Assembly (NCBI GenBank): GCA_964456525.1
Contig: CAYWAP010000002.1
Coordinates: 1 to 64,000, forward strand
Reading direction: 5' to 3'
Source of the DNA: Onthomonas sp964456525
Lineage (GTDB): Bacteria > Bacillota > Clostridia > Oscillospirales > Oscillospiraceae
Length of the DNA: 64,000 nt
A model generated the notes under the pieces. The model was not told the origin of the DNA. It did no database searches and worked only from the letters and a program-made list of their open reading frames with translations. The position numbers were made by a program, and so were the translations under genes. Each line of letters starts with the position of its first letter. Position 1 is the first letter of the stretch. Below are positions 25,530 to 34,571 of this stretch, one piece after another.

Positions 25530-26818
25530 GCTCTCCCCTCCCCTTCTTTCGGCCCTTTCAGCCTGTACACACAATCCAGCTGCCAGGATTGCGCCTCCTC
25601 AATGACCTGCTCTCTCGTGACTTCCGCTATCCGCGCCGCCAGCGCCGCCGGGGACATCTGAATCTCCGCCATGGCCTGGCTGAGCCAGTAGCTCTCCTGC
25701 AAAGACTGGCTGTCCTGCATCGAGCGAAGCCCATTGACCACCGACCGCTTCGCCGCATCCAGCTCCTCGCCGGTGAAATCGCCCTGGCAAACCGCCTCCA
25801 GCTGGGCCAGAATCTCCTGCTCTGCCCGGTCAAAATCGGCAAACTCCACGCCGGACTCAATCAGCATCAGCCCTTTGTGCTTGTCCAGCATCGAGTCGGC
25901 ATAATAACAGAGGGACAGTTTTTCCCGCACGTTCATAAAGAGCTTGGACGTCAGCGTGCCGCCCAGGAGGGCATTGGCCACAACCGCAGCGCCATAACTC
26001 CGCCCCTCCAGAGTGGTTCCCGTGCGAAAGCCCATCGCCAGCTTTCCCTGGGTGACGTCCATATGGTCGGCAATCCGCCGCACCTGCCCCACCTGGCTAT
26101 GCCACTGGGTATAGGGGATGTCCGCCACCCGGCCCCGGGGCAGATCCATCAGCGCCTCCCGCCACGCCTGCTCCACCCGGCCCGGCTCAGCCGAGCCGCA
26201 GTAATACGCCTCCAGCCGAACCGCGGGCAGCAGCTGATGATAGTAACTGTTCAGCCGCTGCACGCTGATTTTTTCCGCCAGCTCCAGCGTCCCCAATCGG
26301 GAAACGCCGTAGGCTTCGCCGCTGCACATCGTCTGAATCAGGCGCTTCATGGCATACTGGCGCTTGTTGTTCACCTCGCCCTTGATCTCCGCAATCAGAT
26401 TGCGCCGCTCGGAGTCCACATAGCTGCCCAACAGCCGCCCGTTTCGCGTGGCCGGATGGAGCAGCAAATCTCCCATCAGATGGGCGGCCCGGTCCAGCAG
26501 CGGCGTGCCGTCGGGCACCAGACCGTCGTCCAGAAAGGTTCCCAAAAAGCCGAAACACTGAACCTCGCCCCGTTTCGTGACGCTGGGTTCAATGACCCCG
26601 CCGTACAAATCGTCCAGCAGCGCCGAAAGCTGCTTCTGGTTGGGGCAGGATGCCGTCCCCCGGCGGAGCACTCTGGGAAGCAGCGCATGCATCGCCGCCG
26701 TTTTCTCCTCCAAGGGCGTCACCATATGCAGTGCCCAATAGCTGCTTTTGAACTTTTTTGTCTGAATGCTGGTGAGAAACACACCCGGCATCAGTTCTCG
26801 TCGGGAAACCTCTGCCAT
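25526..26818 (-). CDS. yfmF: M16-family peptidase homologue, YfmF type (non-catalytic partner)
   Basis: A 430-aa M16 fold protein lacking the HxxEH zinc motif: the corresponding segment near residue 42 reads AAMHALLPRVLRRG. It keeps the substrate-binding C-terminal half with GGTLTSKLFMNVREKLSLCYYADS, typical of the inactive partner in M16B heterodimers. It is the first gene of the operon, with a clear sigma-A promoter. The start is the ATG at 26818 with GGAGG 8 nt upstream; the TTG at 26833 overlaps that site and is less likely. Confidence 0.87.
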   Translation of the reverse strand: MAEVSRRELMPGVFLTSIQTKKFKSSYWALHMVTPLEEKTAAMHALLPRVLRRGTASCPNQKQLSALLDDLYGGVIEPSVTKRGEVQCFGFLGTFLDDGLVPDGTPLLDRAAHLMGDLLLHPATRNGRLLGSYVDSERRNLIAEIKGEVNNKRQYAMKRLIQTMCSGEAYGVSRLGTLELAEKISVQRLNSYYHQLLPAVRLEAYYCGSAEPGRVEQAWREALMDLPRGRVADIPYTQWHSQVGQVRRIADHMDVTQGKLAMGFRTGTTLEGRSYGAAVVANALLGGTLTSKLFMNVREKLSLCYYADSMLDKHKGLMLIESGVEFADFDRAEQEILAQLEAVCQGDFTGEELDAAKRSVVNGLRSMQDSQSLQESYWLSQAMAEIQMSPAALAARIAEVTREQVIEEAQSWQLDCVYRLKGPKEGEGRA

Positions 26819-26852
26819 ATCTGCCGCCTCCAATGATCAAATTGACAGGTTT

Positions 26853-26881
26853 ATTATATCGTATCCGGTTGGCTTTTGCAA
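26853..26881 (-). promoter_or_regulatory. Sigma-A promoter of yfmF-yfmH-lgt
   Basis: TTGCAA (76-81) and a consensus TATAAT (53-58) on the minus strand are 17 bp apart, 35 bp before the yfmF start. Confidence 0.7.
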
Positions 26882-26944
26882 GAATCCGTCCCCTCGGTTT
26901 TCCCCTTGCCGGGGCGCTGGGGCGCGCCCCGGAGCGTCATGTTT

Positions 26945-29900
26945 TTACCCGGAAACGATGCACCGGATCTCCTGTTCTCCGTCCCACTCCTGCATGGAAA
27001 TCCCATAGGGGGCCGGGCTGCCGTTGAGCAGCACCGCGGCCGGTTCTCCCCGGGTCACCGTGATGCGGAAGGTGCCCCCGGCATGCCGCCAGACCGCCCG
27101 ATAGCCCTCCCAGCTCTTCGGGAGCCGGGGGCGCAGGTGCAGCACGCCGCCGGACACCTGCAGGCCCAGCAGCTCCTCCACTGCGGCCCGGTAGTACCAC
27201 CCGGCCGCGCCGGTGTACCAGGTCCAGCCCCCTCGGCCCTCCCGGCCCGGCGCCGCCGAGACATCTCCGGCCAGGACATAGGGCTCCCCCTGATAAACCG
27301 TCATGTCGTGGTTTTCGGGGAGGAGATCCCGCAGGATGTTCCAGCCCGGCTCCGTCTCCCCAATCCGCAGCGCCGCCATTGCCAGCCATACCGCGCCGTG
27401 CGTGTACTGGCCGCCGTTTTCCCGGACGCCAGCCGGATAGGCGCTGATATAACCGGCATCCAAGGCCCCGGCAAACGCCGGACTCAGCAGCTTCACAATC
27501 TGGTGTTCCCTGTCGTAGAGCTGGGCGATGGCGGCGCGCACCGCCTGAGTCCCCTGTTCCGGGTCCGGGTTGGGCGCAAAGACGGAAAAGCTCTGGGCAA
27601 TGGAATCGATCTGACACTCCGGCGAGGTCACGCTGCCCACCGGGACGCCCTCATCGCTGTAGGCCCGGCGATACCATTCGCCGTCCCAGGACTCCTTGGC
27701 CGCTGCCGCCAGAGATTTGGACAGGCTGCGAAAGCGCTGCTCCTGCCCCCCGGAGCACAGCGCCGCAAAGTCCCGCAGCACGCCGGAGGCAAACCAGGTC
27801 AGCCACACGGATTCCCCCTTGCCCCCCTCTCCCAGGCGGTCCATGCCGTCGTTCCAGTCCCCGCTGCCCATGAGCAGCAGCCCGTGCGCGCCTACGCCGC
27901 GCCCCAGCGCGCACTCCAGTGCCCGAACGCAGTGATCGAACACGCTGGCCTTTTGCGCGCCCACCGCAGCCCTTTCAAACCGGCTGGTCTCGCCCTTTTC
28001 CAACCTTCGGCCCGTTAAAAAGGGCGCCTGCTCCTGCAACAGCTTTTGATCCCCCGTCACAGAGCACCACCGGCACACCGCCCAGGGCAGCCACAGCAGG
28101 TCGTCGCTGATCCGGGTGCGGACACCGGCAGACGTCCCGTTTCCCAACGGGTGCCACCAGTGCATCACATCCCCCTCTTCGTACTGATGGGCGCAGCAGC
28201 GCAAAATCTGCTCCCGGGCCGACTCCACCGCAAAGGGCAGCAAATTGGCCGCATCCTGCAGCTGATCTCGGAACCCGTAGGCTCCGCCGCACTGATACAG
28301 GCCGCACCGGGCGTACAGACGGCAGGCGAGCACCTGGTACCGGCTCCAAAAATTCAGATAGTGATTCAGAGATTCCTCCGGCGTCCACACAGTCAGGTCA
28401 GATGTGCGCGCCAACCAGGATTGCTCGGTCTGCTCCATCACCTCCGCCGGGTTCAACTGCCCCGGCATCGGCTCCATCCCGGCCCAGAGCAGCACCTGCT
28501 CCTGCATCGGCGCCGTCAGCGTGGCGCCGCGCCCCCGGCGATAGGCGGCCTCCACCCCCTTTCCTCCGCTTTCCAAATACAGGGTCTGGTTCGGGAACCG
28601 CTCGTTTGCCGGGTTTTGCAGGGCCACGCCCCCCTCCAGCACCCGAGCCGTCACATAGACCCCGCCCGAAGGGCGGTCGGACAACAGGGGCTTCACCGTC
28701 CAGCGCAGCTTTGCCCGGTGGGAGAAGCCCTCCGCCTGCACCGTAAACAGCCGGAAGGGCCGGTCCAGGGGCACGGCGGCGGTCAGGCTGGTGCGCTGCA
28801 TCCCCTTCTGCCGCTCCCAGCGGGCCCAGCCCGGCCCATACGTCACGACCGTTTCCACGCCGTCCTCCCGGGCGAAGAGTTCCCACACCTGTTCCCCGTC
28901 CACAACTGCCAGTGTTTCCGGCCCGGACAGCGCCAGCGGGTCGTTTTGCCAGGGCGTCAGCTTGTTTTCCCGGGCGTTCTGATACCACAGGTGCCCGGTT
29001 CCACACTCGTCGGCCAGATAGCCAAACTCCGGGTTGGCCAGCACATGCGTCCACCGCCTGTGGCCCAAGTTGCCCCGAAGGGTGAAGCAAAAGCCATGCT
29101 CCTTCCACTGAAACTCCCGGGCCGTCTCCGCCAAAAGGGGCCGCAGGGGCGGCAGCACGTCCCCCACAACGTCCCCCTTGGGGCCCTGCGGCTCTCCCAG
29201 CAGCCGGGCCATGCTGTGCAGAACCTGCCGGGAATCGTCCCGGGCCGCCACCACATGGACGCCGCAGCTTCCCCCTGGCTCCGTCCGCTCACTCAGCCAA
29301 TCGCATACCGCCTTTCGGTTGCGCTCCGGCACCAGCAGGGCCAGGTCGAACCGCGCACCCAGTTCGCGCAGGGCCAGCCACTGGCGCACCCCAAGGTCCA
29401 GTTCCTCAGGGCCGTCCCCTTCCAGCACCCACAGCGGGTCATCTCCGGAGATTCCATAGGGCCACAGCGCCGACTGTCCGGCGGCGTCCCCGCCCTCATG
29501 GCGGGGCATGTGGAGACAGGAGAGAATGTCGTCCAGCTCTTCCGCCTCCCTCCGGGTGAACCCGTGGCGGTGGATGGCCTGGTCGAAGGACACCCCCTCC
29601 CGGTCATGCATCCCCAGCAGCAGCGCCTCCGCTGCCGCACGGGCCTCTTGAAGCGCGCCATACGCGGCGGCAAATTTCCAGTTGCGGCTGTGGACTTCTA
29701 CCTGAACCACGCCGTCCTCCCCCACCTTGGCATGGCAGCTGTCCTCCTCCCACAGCAGCACCAGCACCTTGGCGGCCTTCCCCCGTTTTGACCGGCGCCG
29801 GAACAGCAATCCGCCCGAAAGCGGTTCCCACTCCAGCCCCAACCGGGAAAAGGCCCGGTGCGCCTCATAGGAGTACCGCTCGTCCAGCACCGGCGTCAGC

Positions 29901-32900
29901 GTCAGATGCATCTTCGTTTTTTCCCCGCCTTCCAGGGTAAATTCCCGCAGCACGCCGCACTCGCGCAGGGAAATTCGCTGGGTCAGCGTGCCCTCTGGCG
30001 CTGTCAGACTTAACGCGGCGTCATGGCCGGTGAAGCGCCATTCCAGGGCCTTGCCAACCTCCCCCGCCGGGAAGCACCGCCGGAGGTTGCCCGCCAGCTC
30101 CAACGCCGCCTCCACCGGCTCCAGCACGATCTCTTCCCCCTGCTCCTGCGCGCCGCCGCCATCGGCAAAGAGCAGCAGCCGGCTCTCCCCCTCCGAGAGC
30201 AGATGGCAAGCCGGAGCTTCTACGGCATATCCGGTCCCCTGCCGCTGATAGGCTTTTGATTTCATAGGCTTCCTCCTGTCCGCTTTGGTTCTCTTGCGCC
30301 CCATAACCGGAACCCCGGTGGGGACGCGCTCCTCCAGCAGCTCTCTGGCGGCGTCCATCTCCGGATTCGCCAAAAACCGCCGGATCATGATGTCATCCCG
30401 CAGGGCGTTGTCGATGGCCAGCAGGCTCATCCCCAGATGGTGCACCATCCAGCTGCGGACCAGGGCGGCTTCCCCGCCCGTGCGGCGCGGCGTGAAATCC
30501 ACCGCCTCATACAGCCCCCATTTTCCCTCCATGCCCAGCTCACGCAGCCGTTTCAGATTTTTGACGGCGGCGTGGGGCAGAATGGGCAGGGCCAGAAAGG
30601 CGGCATAGGGGGTCACCACCCGCTCCCGCTCCACATCTCGGCTCAGCGCCAGTGTGGGAACCCCATGGGCCTTGTAGCGGTAGCTCTGGCTCTGGTTCAG
30701 CGCGTAACATCCGGACTCCGACACCCCCCACGGGACGCCGTGGGCCGTGCCCCACTGCTTCTGCACCGCCGCGCAGAAGGCCAGACTCTCATAGATCAGG
30801 GTTCCCCACTCCGCCGGGAGGAGCAGATGGGGCATGAAATACTCAAACATGGTTCCCGTCCAGCTGACCAGACCGGCATAGCCCCCGGCGGTGACGCAGG
30901 CCCGGTTCAGGGCCTGCCAATGGCGATAGGGCGCCTCCCCCCGGGCGACGGCCAGATAGCTGGTCTGCCGGGCCTCGCTGGCCAGCAGGTCGTACCAGCT
31001 CTGGGTATAACACCCCTGCTGGGCATCATAGCCGATGAAAAACAGCTCCCGTTTCCGGTCGTAGAGGAAGGCGAAATCCATGTCCTTTGCCAGTTGCCCC
31101 GCCCTTTGGGCCAGCGCCGCCTCCCCCATGCTTCGAAGCCCCTGCTCCAGGGCAATCAGCGCCGCGCACAGGTTTCCGCTGTCCACTGTGGAGATATATC
31201 TGGGATAAAGCGGCTCCGTGGTGCGGATGTCGTACCAGTTATAGAGGTGTCCCCGTTCCCGTTCCAGCCCCTCTACCGTGGTGAGCTGCCTGTCCAGCAA
31301 CGCCAACACCCTCTCCTTTGGGGCAAGGCCCAGATCCACCGCCGCGAGGCAGGACAACAGGGCAAGGCCGATGTTGGTCGGGGAGGTTCTGGGGGCGGCG
31401 CCGGTGTCCGGTACTTCCTGTACGTTGTCCGGTGGCAGATAGTGGAACTCCTCCGTCAGATGGTCCTCAAAATACTGCCACATCAGCTCCCCCTGCCGGA
31501 GCAGGAAGGTGCGCTCCTCCTCCCGCAGCTCCGGCCCGGCTTTTGACGGCCGGTCCAGCCAGGTGATCACCAGCGGCCCGACGAGCCACAGCACCCCGAG
31601 CAGCGCCCCGGCCCGGCTTCCCGCGCCCAACAGGGCCGCCGCACCGGCAATCACACAGGGCAGGGTAAAGCACTTCTGCCGCCAAAAGGATACCTGCCTT
31701 TCGTGCAGCCCAGAGGGCACCCATTCCAGCAGCTTTTTATGGCTGACATGCAGCCGGTAGAGGGCCGTGACAACGGCCCGGAGGTTGGTCCACCCCTCTG
31801 CGGGCAGGAGGAACAGACGAACCGGGACAGCCAGCAGTTCCTTTGCCAGCCCCCGCAGAACCGCGCTGTGAAACCGCTGAAGGCTGCCCCGCCCCCTCTG
31901 CATCACCAGATCTCCCGCCGCCGAGAGGAACGGCCCGGCCAGAGCCAACAGCGCCAGCGCGCCGGCGGCAGCATGGCCCGGCCGGGGCACACACACCGCC
32001 ATCAACAGGGAAAGCCATATCCCCACCGGCAGCAGGGACCGGCGCAGGTTGTCCAGCAGCTTCCACCGGTCGATCGGCCGCAAGGGATTGTCCACCTTTT
32101 CCCCATTTTGGAGGGGAACCCGGCTCCAAATCCAGGCCGCCGCCTGCCAATCCCCGCGAATCCACCGGTGCTGCCGGCGGAGAAACTGGGCCGCTGTGCG
32201 GGGAAACCCGTCGGTCAGCTCCACATCCCCTGCCAGCCCTGCCCGGAGGAACGCCCCCTCCAGCAGGTCGTGTGACAGCACCCGATTTTGGGGGAACCGT
32301 CCCGTCAGGCAAAGGGCCGCCCCATGGACGTCGATCATCCCCTTGCCGCAATAACTCGCCGCCTGAAAGCCGTCCTGATAGAGGTCGCTGGCCGTGCCGT
32401 GATAGGGGTCTGTGCCCGCCTCGCCGCCAAACAGCCCGGCAAACCGGCTGGCCTGTCCGTCCCCCAGGGAGACCCCGATCCGGGGCTGGAGAATGCCGTA
32501 CCCCCGGGTCACCATTTTCCGCTCCCGGTTCACCACCGCCCGGTTCAGAGGGTGGAGCATGGTCCCGGTCAGACGGCGCAGGCTGTCCATGTTCAGCCGG
32601 GTGTCGCTGTCCAGCGTGAGCAGATACCGGACGCCTCTCAGCCAGCACCCATCCCCCGCCAGAATCTCCAGCTCGTTGGCCTTACCGGTGATATAGGCGA
32701 TGAGCGTCATCAGCGCCCCCCGTTTGCGCTCCCAACCCCGGTAGCACTCGTCACCGGCCTGATAGACGCTTTCCCGGAACAGCAGGTAAAAGCGTTCCCC
32801 ATACTTCCGGTTCAGTTCCTCGACCTGATGCTGCAACGCCCGGATGCCCTCTCTGGACACGTCGTCCGGGGGCAGCATCCGGTCTGGAAGGTCTGCCAGG

Positions 32901-33946
32901 ACGCCGAACCGCGCCTCTTCCCCGGCGCTGCGGTTGCGCAGGTAATGACCTTCCAGCTTGCGGGCCAGACCGGCCGCCTGACGCTTATCGGGCACGATGG
33001 CGGCGATGACCGCCAATGTCCTCCCCTCTGGCGGAATGCCCGCCGGAAGCTCCAGTCGAACCGTCGGTCTGGGTTCCCGGATGTGCAGAACCAGAAAATC
33101 CACAACCAGAACCACCAGCTGGGACACAGGCAGCACCGCCAACCCCGTCCACAGCAGCGAGCGAAACACCCAATGAACCGCCAGTACACCGGCGGCGGTG
33201 GCCAGCAAGATGGTCAGCGGATACCAGGCCCCGCTGCCCTCGTACTCCGGAAACAGCAGGAAGCCAATGTGCTCCCCCCGCTGCCGGCTCTCATCCATCA
33301 CCTGGGAGGCAACCTCCACCTCGGTTTTCCGCTGCCCCCGGGCCAGCTTCGCCACCCTTCGGCGATAAATGGCCCTGTTCTCCCGGTCCATCTGCAAATA
33401 GACCGCGTCCTGGGCAAAAATGGCGTGGACGGCGCTCAGCTCCTCCGCCAGTCCCCGCAGGTCCATGGTTCGAAGCTGCTCCAAAATGGTGAGCAGGCCG
33501 CTTTGCAGGGGATCTCCTGTCTGGGACTGGGACATGACCAGCAGCAGCCCCAGCTTCCAGGCGCTGATCAACAGGGCCAGCTCCTGCTCCGTCAGACATT
33601 GACAGCTCTGTACGCCGCCCAGGAAGGCCGTCAAAAGCAGCCGGTCCGCCGGCACTTCCCCCCGGGCCAGGGCCTCCCCCAGAATCTGAATACGGGGGCT
33701 TCTGCCCTGCTGGCGCAGGGCGGGCAGATGCCGGCATCCGTCAAAGTCCCGGCACAGCGCCGCGCACTCCTGCTCGATCATCCACCATCTGCCGGAAAGG
33801 GGACTGTCCGCGTCCCGGGCCTGGTTCATCAGAATCCGCTCCACCGCCCGAACCGTCCTTCCCGGTATTTTCCCGCCCACCGTGCCGGAGAGGCACCAGG
33901 CGTGCGCCGCGCTTCGGCCCAGATTGGTTGCTTCCTGCTCTGTCAT
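26945..33946 (-). CDS. Cyclic beta-1,2-glucan synthase-like giant protein (GT84-glucoamylase-GH94)
   Basis: A single 2,333-aa ORF. After a helical N-terminal region and membrane segments around residues 238-300 comes a family 2-type glycosyltransferase core with LTLDSDTRL near 452 and QHRWIRGDW near 597. More membrane segments follow (about 640-700 and 770-820). Residues 880-1250 form a glucoamylase-like helical domain, and 1270-2333 a GH94 phosphorylase domain with the acid Asp in GSGDWNDGMD. This is the Cgs domain order, which makes, sizes and cyclises beta-1,2-glucan at the membrane. It is shorter than the proteobacterial enzymes (about 2,800 aa). The ATG at 33946 has GGGAGGAT upstream. 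Confidence 0.88.
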   Translation of the reverse strand: MTEQEATNLGRSAAHAWCLSGTVGGKIPGRTVRAVERILMNQARDADSPLSGRWWMIEQECAALCRDFDGCRHLPALRQQGRSPRIQILGEALARGEVPADRLLLTAFLGGVQSCQCLTEQELALLISAWKLGLLLVMSQSQTGDPLQSGLLTILEQLRTMDLRGLAEELSAVHAIFAQDAVYLQMDRENRAIYRRRVAKLARGQRKTEVEVASQVMDESRQRGEHIGFLLFPEYEGSGAWYPLTILLATAAGVLAVHWVFRSLLWTGLAVLPVSQLVVLVVDFLVLHIREPRPTVRLELPAGIPPEGRTLAVIAAIVPDKRQAAGLARKLEGHYLRNRSAGEEARFGVLADLPDRMLPPDDVSREGIRALQHQVEELNRKYGERFYLLFRESVYQAGDECYRGWERKRGALMTLIAYITGKANELEILAGDGCWLRGVRYLLTLDSDTRLNMDSLRRLTGTMLHPLNRAVVNRERKMVTRGYGILQPRIGVSLGDGQASRFAGLFGGEAGTDPYHGTASDLYQDGFQAASYCGKGMIDVHGAALCLTGRFPQNRVLSHDLLEGAFLRAGLAGDVELTDGFPRTAAQFLRRQHRWIRGDWQAAAWIWSRVPLQNGEKVDNPLRPIDRWKLLDNLRRSLLPVGIWLSLLMAVCVPRPGHAAAGALALLALAGPFLSAAGDLVMQRGRGSLQRFHSAVLRGLAKELLAVPVRLFLLPAEGWTNLRAVVTALYRLHVSHKKLLEWVPSGLHERQVSFWRQKCFTLPCVIAGAAALLGAGSRAGALLGVLWLVGPLVITWLDRPSKAGPELREEERTFLLRQGELMWQYFEDHLTEEFHYLPPDNVQEVPDTGAAPRTSPTNIGLALLSCLAAVDLGLAPKERVLALLDRQLTTVEGLERERGHLYNWYDIRTTEPLYPRYISTVDSGNLCAALIALEQGLRSMGEAALAQRAGQLAKDMDFAFLYDRKRELFFIGYDAQQGCYTQSWYDLLASEARQTSYLAVARGEAPYRHWQALNRACVTAGGYAGLVSWTGTMFEYFMPHLLLPAEWGTLIYESLAFCAAVQKQWGTAHGVPWGVSESGCYALNQSQSYRYKAHGVPTLALSRDVERERVVTPYAAFLALPILPHAAVKNLKRLRELGMEGKWGLYEAVDFTPRRTGGEAALVRSWMVHHLGMSLLAIDNALRDDIMIRRFLANPEMDAARELLEERVPTGVPVMGRKRTKADRRKPMKSKAYQRQGTGYAVEAPACHLLSEGESRLLLFADGGGAQEQGEEIVLEPVEAALELAGNLRRCFPAGEVGKALEWRFTGHDAALSLTAPEGTLTQRISLRECGVLREFTLEGGEKTKMHLTLTPVLDERYSYEAHRAFSRLGLEWEPLSGGLLFRRRSKRGKAAKVLVLLWEEDSCHAKVGEDGVVQVEVHSRNWKFAAAYGALQEARAAAEALLLGMHDREGVSFDQAIHRHGFTRREAEELDDILSCLHMPRHEGGDAAGQSALWPYGISGDDPLWVLEGDGPEELDLGVRQWLALRELGARFDLALLVPERNRKAVCDWLSERTEPGGSCGVHVVAARDDSRQVLHSMARLLGEPQGPKGDVVGDVLPPLRPLLAETAREFQWKEHGFCFTLRGNLGHRRWTHVLANPEFGYLADECGTGHLWYQNARENKLTPWQNDPLALSGPETLAVVDGEQVWELFAREDGVETVVTYGPGWARWERQKGMQRTSLTAAVPLDRPFRLFTVQAEGFSHRAKLRWTVKPLLSDRPSGGVYVTARVLEGGVALQNPANERFPNQTLYLESGGKGVEAAYRRGRGATLTAPMQEQVLLWAGMEPMPGQLNPAEVMEQTEQSWLARTSDLTVWTPEESLNHYLNFWSRYQVLACRLYARCGLYQCGGAYGFRDQLQDAANLLPFAVESAREQILRCCAHQYEEGDVMHWWHPLGNGTSAGVRTRISDDLLWLPWAVCRWCSVTGDQKLLQEQAPFLTGRRLEKGETSRFERAAVGAQKASVFDHCVRALECALGRGVGAHGLLLMGSGDWNDGMDRLGEGGKGESVWLTWFASGVLRDFAALCSGGQEQRFRSLSKSLAAAAKESWDGEWYRRAYSDEGVPVGSVTSPECQIDSIAQSFSVFAPNPDPEQGTQAVRAAIAQLYDREHQIVKLLSPAFAGALDAGYISAYPAGVRENGGQYTHGAVWLAMAALRIGETEPGWNILRDLLPENHDMTVYQGEPYVLAGDVSAAPGREGRGGWTWYTGAAGWYYRAAVEELLGLQVSGGVLHLRPRLPKSWEGYRAVWRHAGGTFRITVTRGEPAAVLLNGSPAPYGISMQEWDGEQEIRCIVSG

Positions 33947-34111
33947 GGCTCTATCCTCCCGATTGCAGAACATTTCAACAGTGAGTGTTCCCAAATGAGC
34001 CAATATTTAGACGTCAAACCAAAAGTTTTCCAGAAAAAAGTCCGTTTCGATCTTCGAAGGACCGTCCCCTTTCCTGACAAGGAATTTCCCTTGCTTTTTT
34101 CAAAATACCCC
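33947..34111. other. Intergenic region between glucan synthase and ylxM
   Basis: A T-rich stretch with no gene. No convincing sigma-A promoter for the glucan synthase was found on the minus strand; TTGACG near 34017 has no good -10 partner. Confidence 0.4.
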
Positions 34112-34140
34112 TTGACAGCCCGGGGTGATTTGAGTATACT
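34112..34140 (+). promoter_or_regulatory. Sigma-A promoter of the ylxM-ffh operon
   Basis: A consensus TTGACA (12-17) and TATACT (35-40) are 17 bp apart, 60 bp before ylxM. Confidence 0.8.
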
Positions 34141-34198
34141 GGACACGTTGTAAAGCCGTGCCGCTTTACAAAATCCCTGAGATGAGGAGCGAGGCGCC

Positions 34199-34564
34199 GT
34201 GAAAGATCCTGCTTTTCGCATGACGATGCTGTATGACTTTTATGGCGATTTGCTGACAGAGCGGCAGAAGGAGTTTTACGACCTTTACTATAATGAGGAC
34301 TTCTCTTTGGCTGAAATCGCTGAAAATGCCGGAATCACCCGTCAGGGGGTTCGGGATGTGATTGTCCGCGCCGAGGCCATTCTGAATGAAATTGAGGAGA
34401 AAACCGGCATTATCGCCCGTTTTTTGACGGTTCGGAAGGGTCTTGAGGAAATCGAGGAGTGCGTTGAAAAAATTGCTGCGCTGAATAACAGCCATATCGG
34501 CAGCCAGGAATTGGCCGAGCTGGCCGGGCAGATTCAACAAAAAGCGGCAGAACTGAAGGAGTGA
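34199..34564 (+). CDS. ylxM: SRP-associated helix-turn-helix protein YlxM
   Basis: A 121-aa protein that accompanies Ffh and modulates the SRP pathway in Gram-positive bacteria. It has the family's sigma-70-region-4-like helix-turn-helix: LTERQKEFYDLYYNEDFSLAEIAENAGITRQGVRDVI covers residues 19-56 in order. A helical C-terminus follows. The GTG start has GAGGAGCGAGG upstream. It precedes ffh by 7 bp, its usual place. Confidence 0.93.
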   Translation: MKDPAFRMTMLYDFYGDLLTERQKEFYDLYYNEDFSLAEIAENAGITRQGVRDVIVRAEAILNEIEEKTGIIARFLTVRKGLEEIEECVEKIAALNNSHIGSQELAELAGQIQQKAAELKE

Positions 34565-34571
34565 TTGGCCC

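Noticed and set aside
26834..26944. Small gene between yfmF and the glucan synthase
   Set aside because: Only the yfmF promoter and GC-rich spacer are present; frames there are extensions of antisense shadows.
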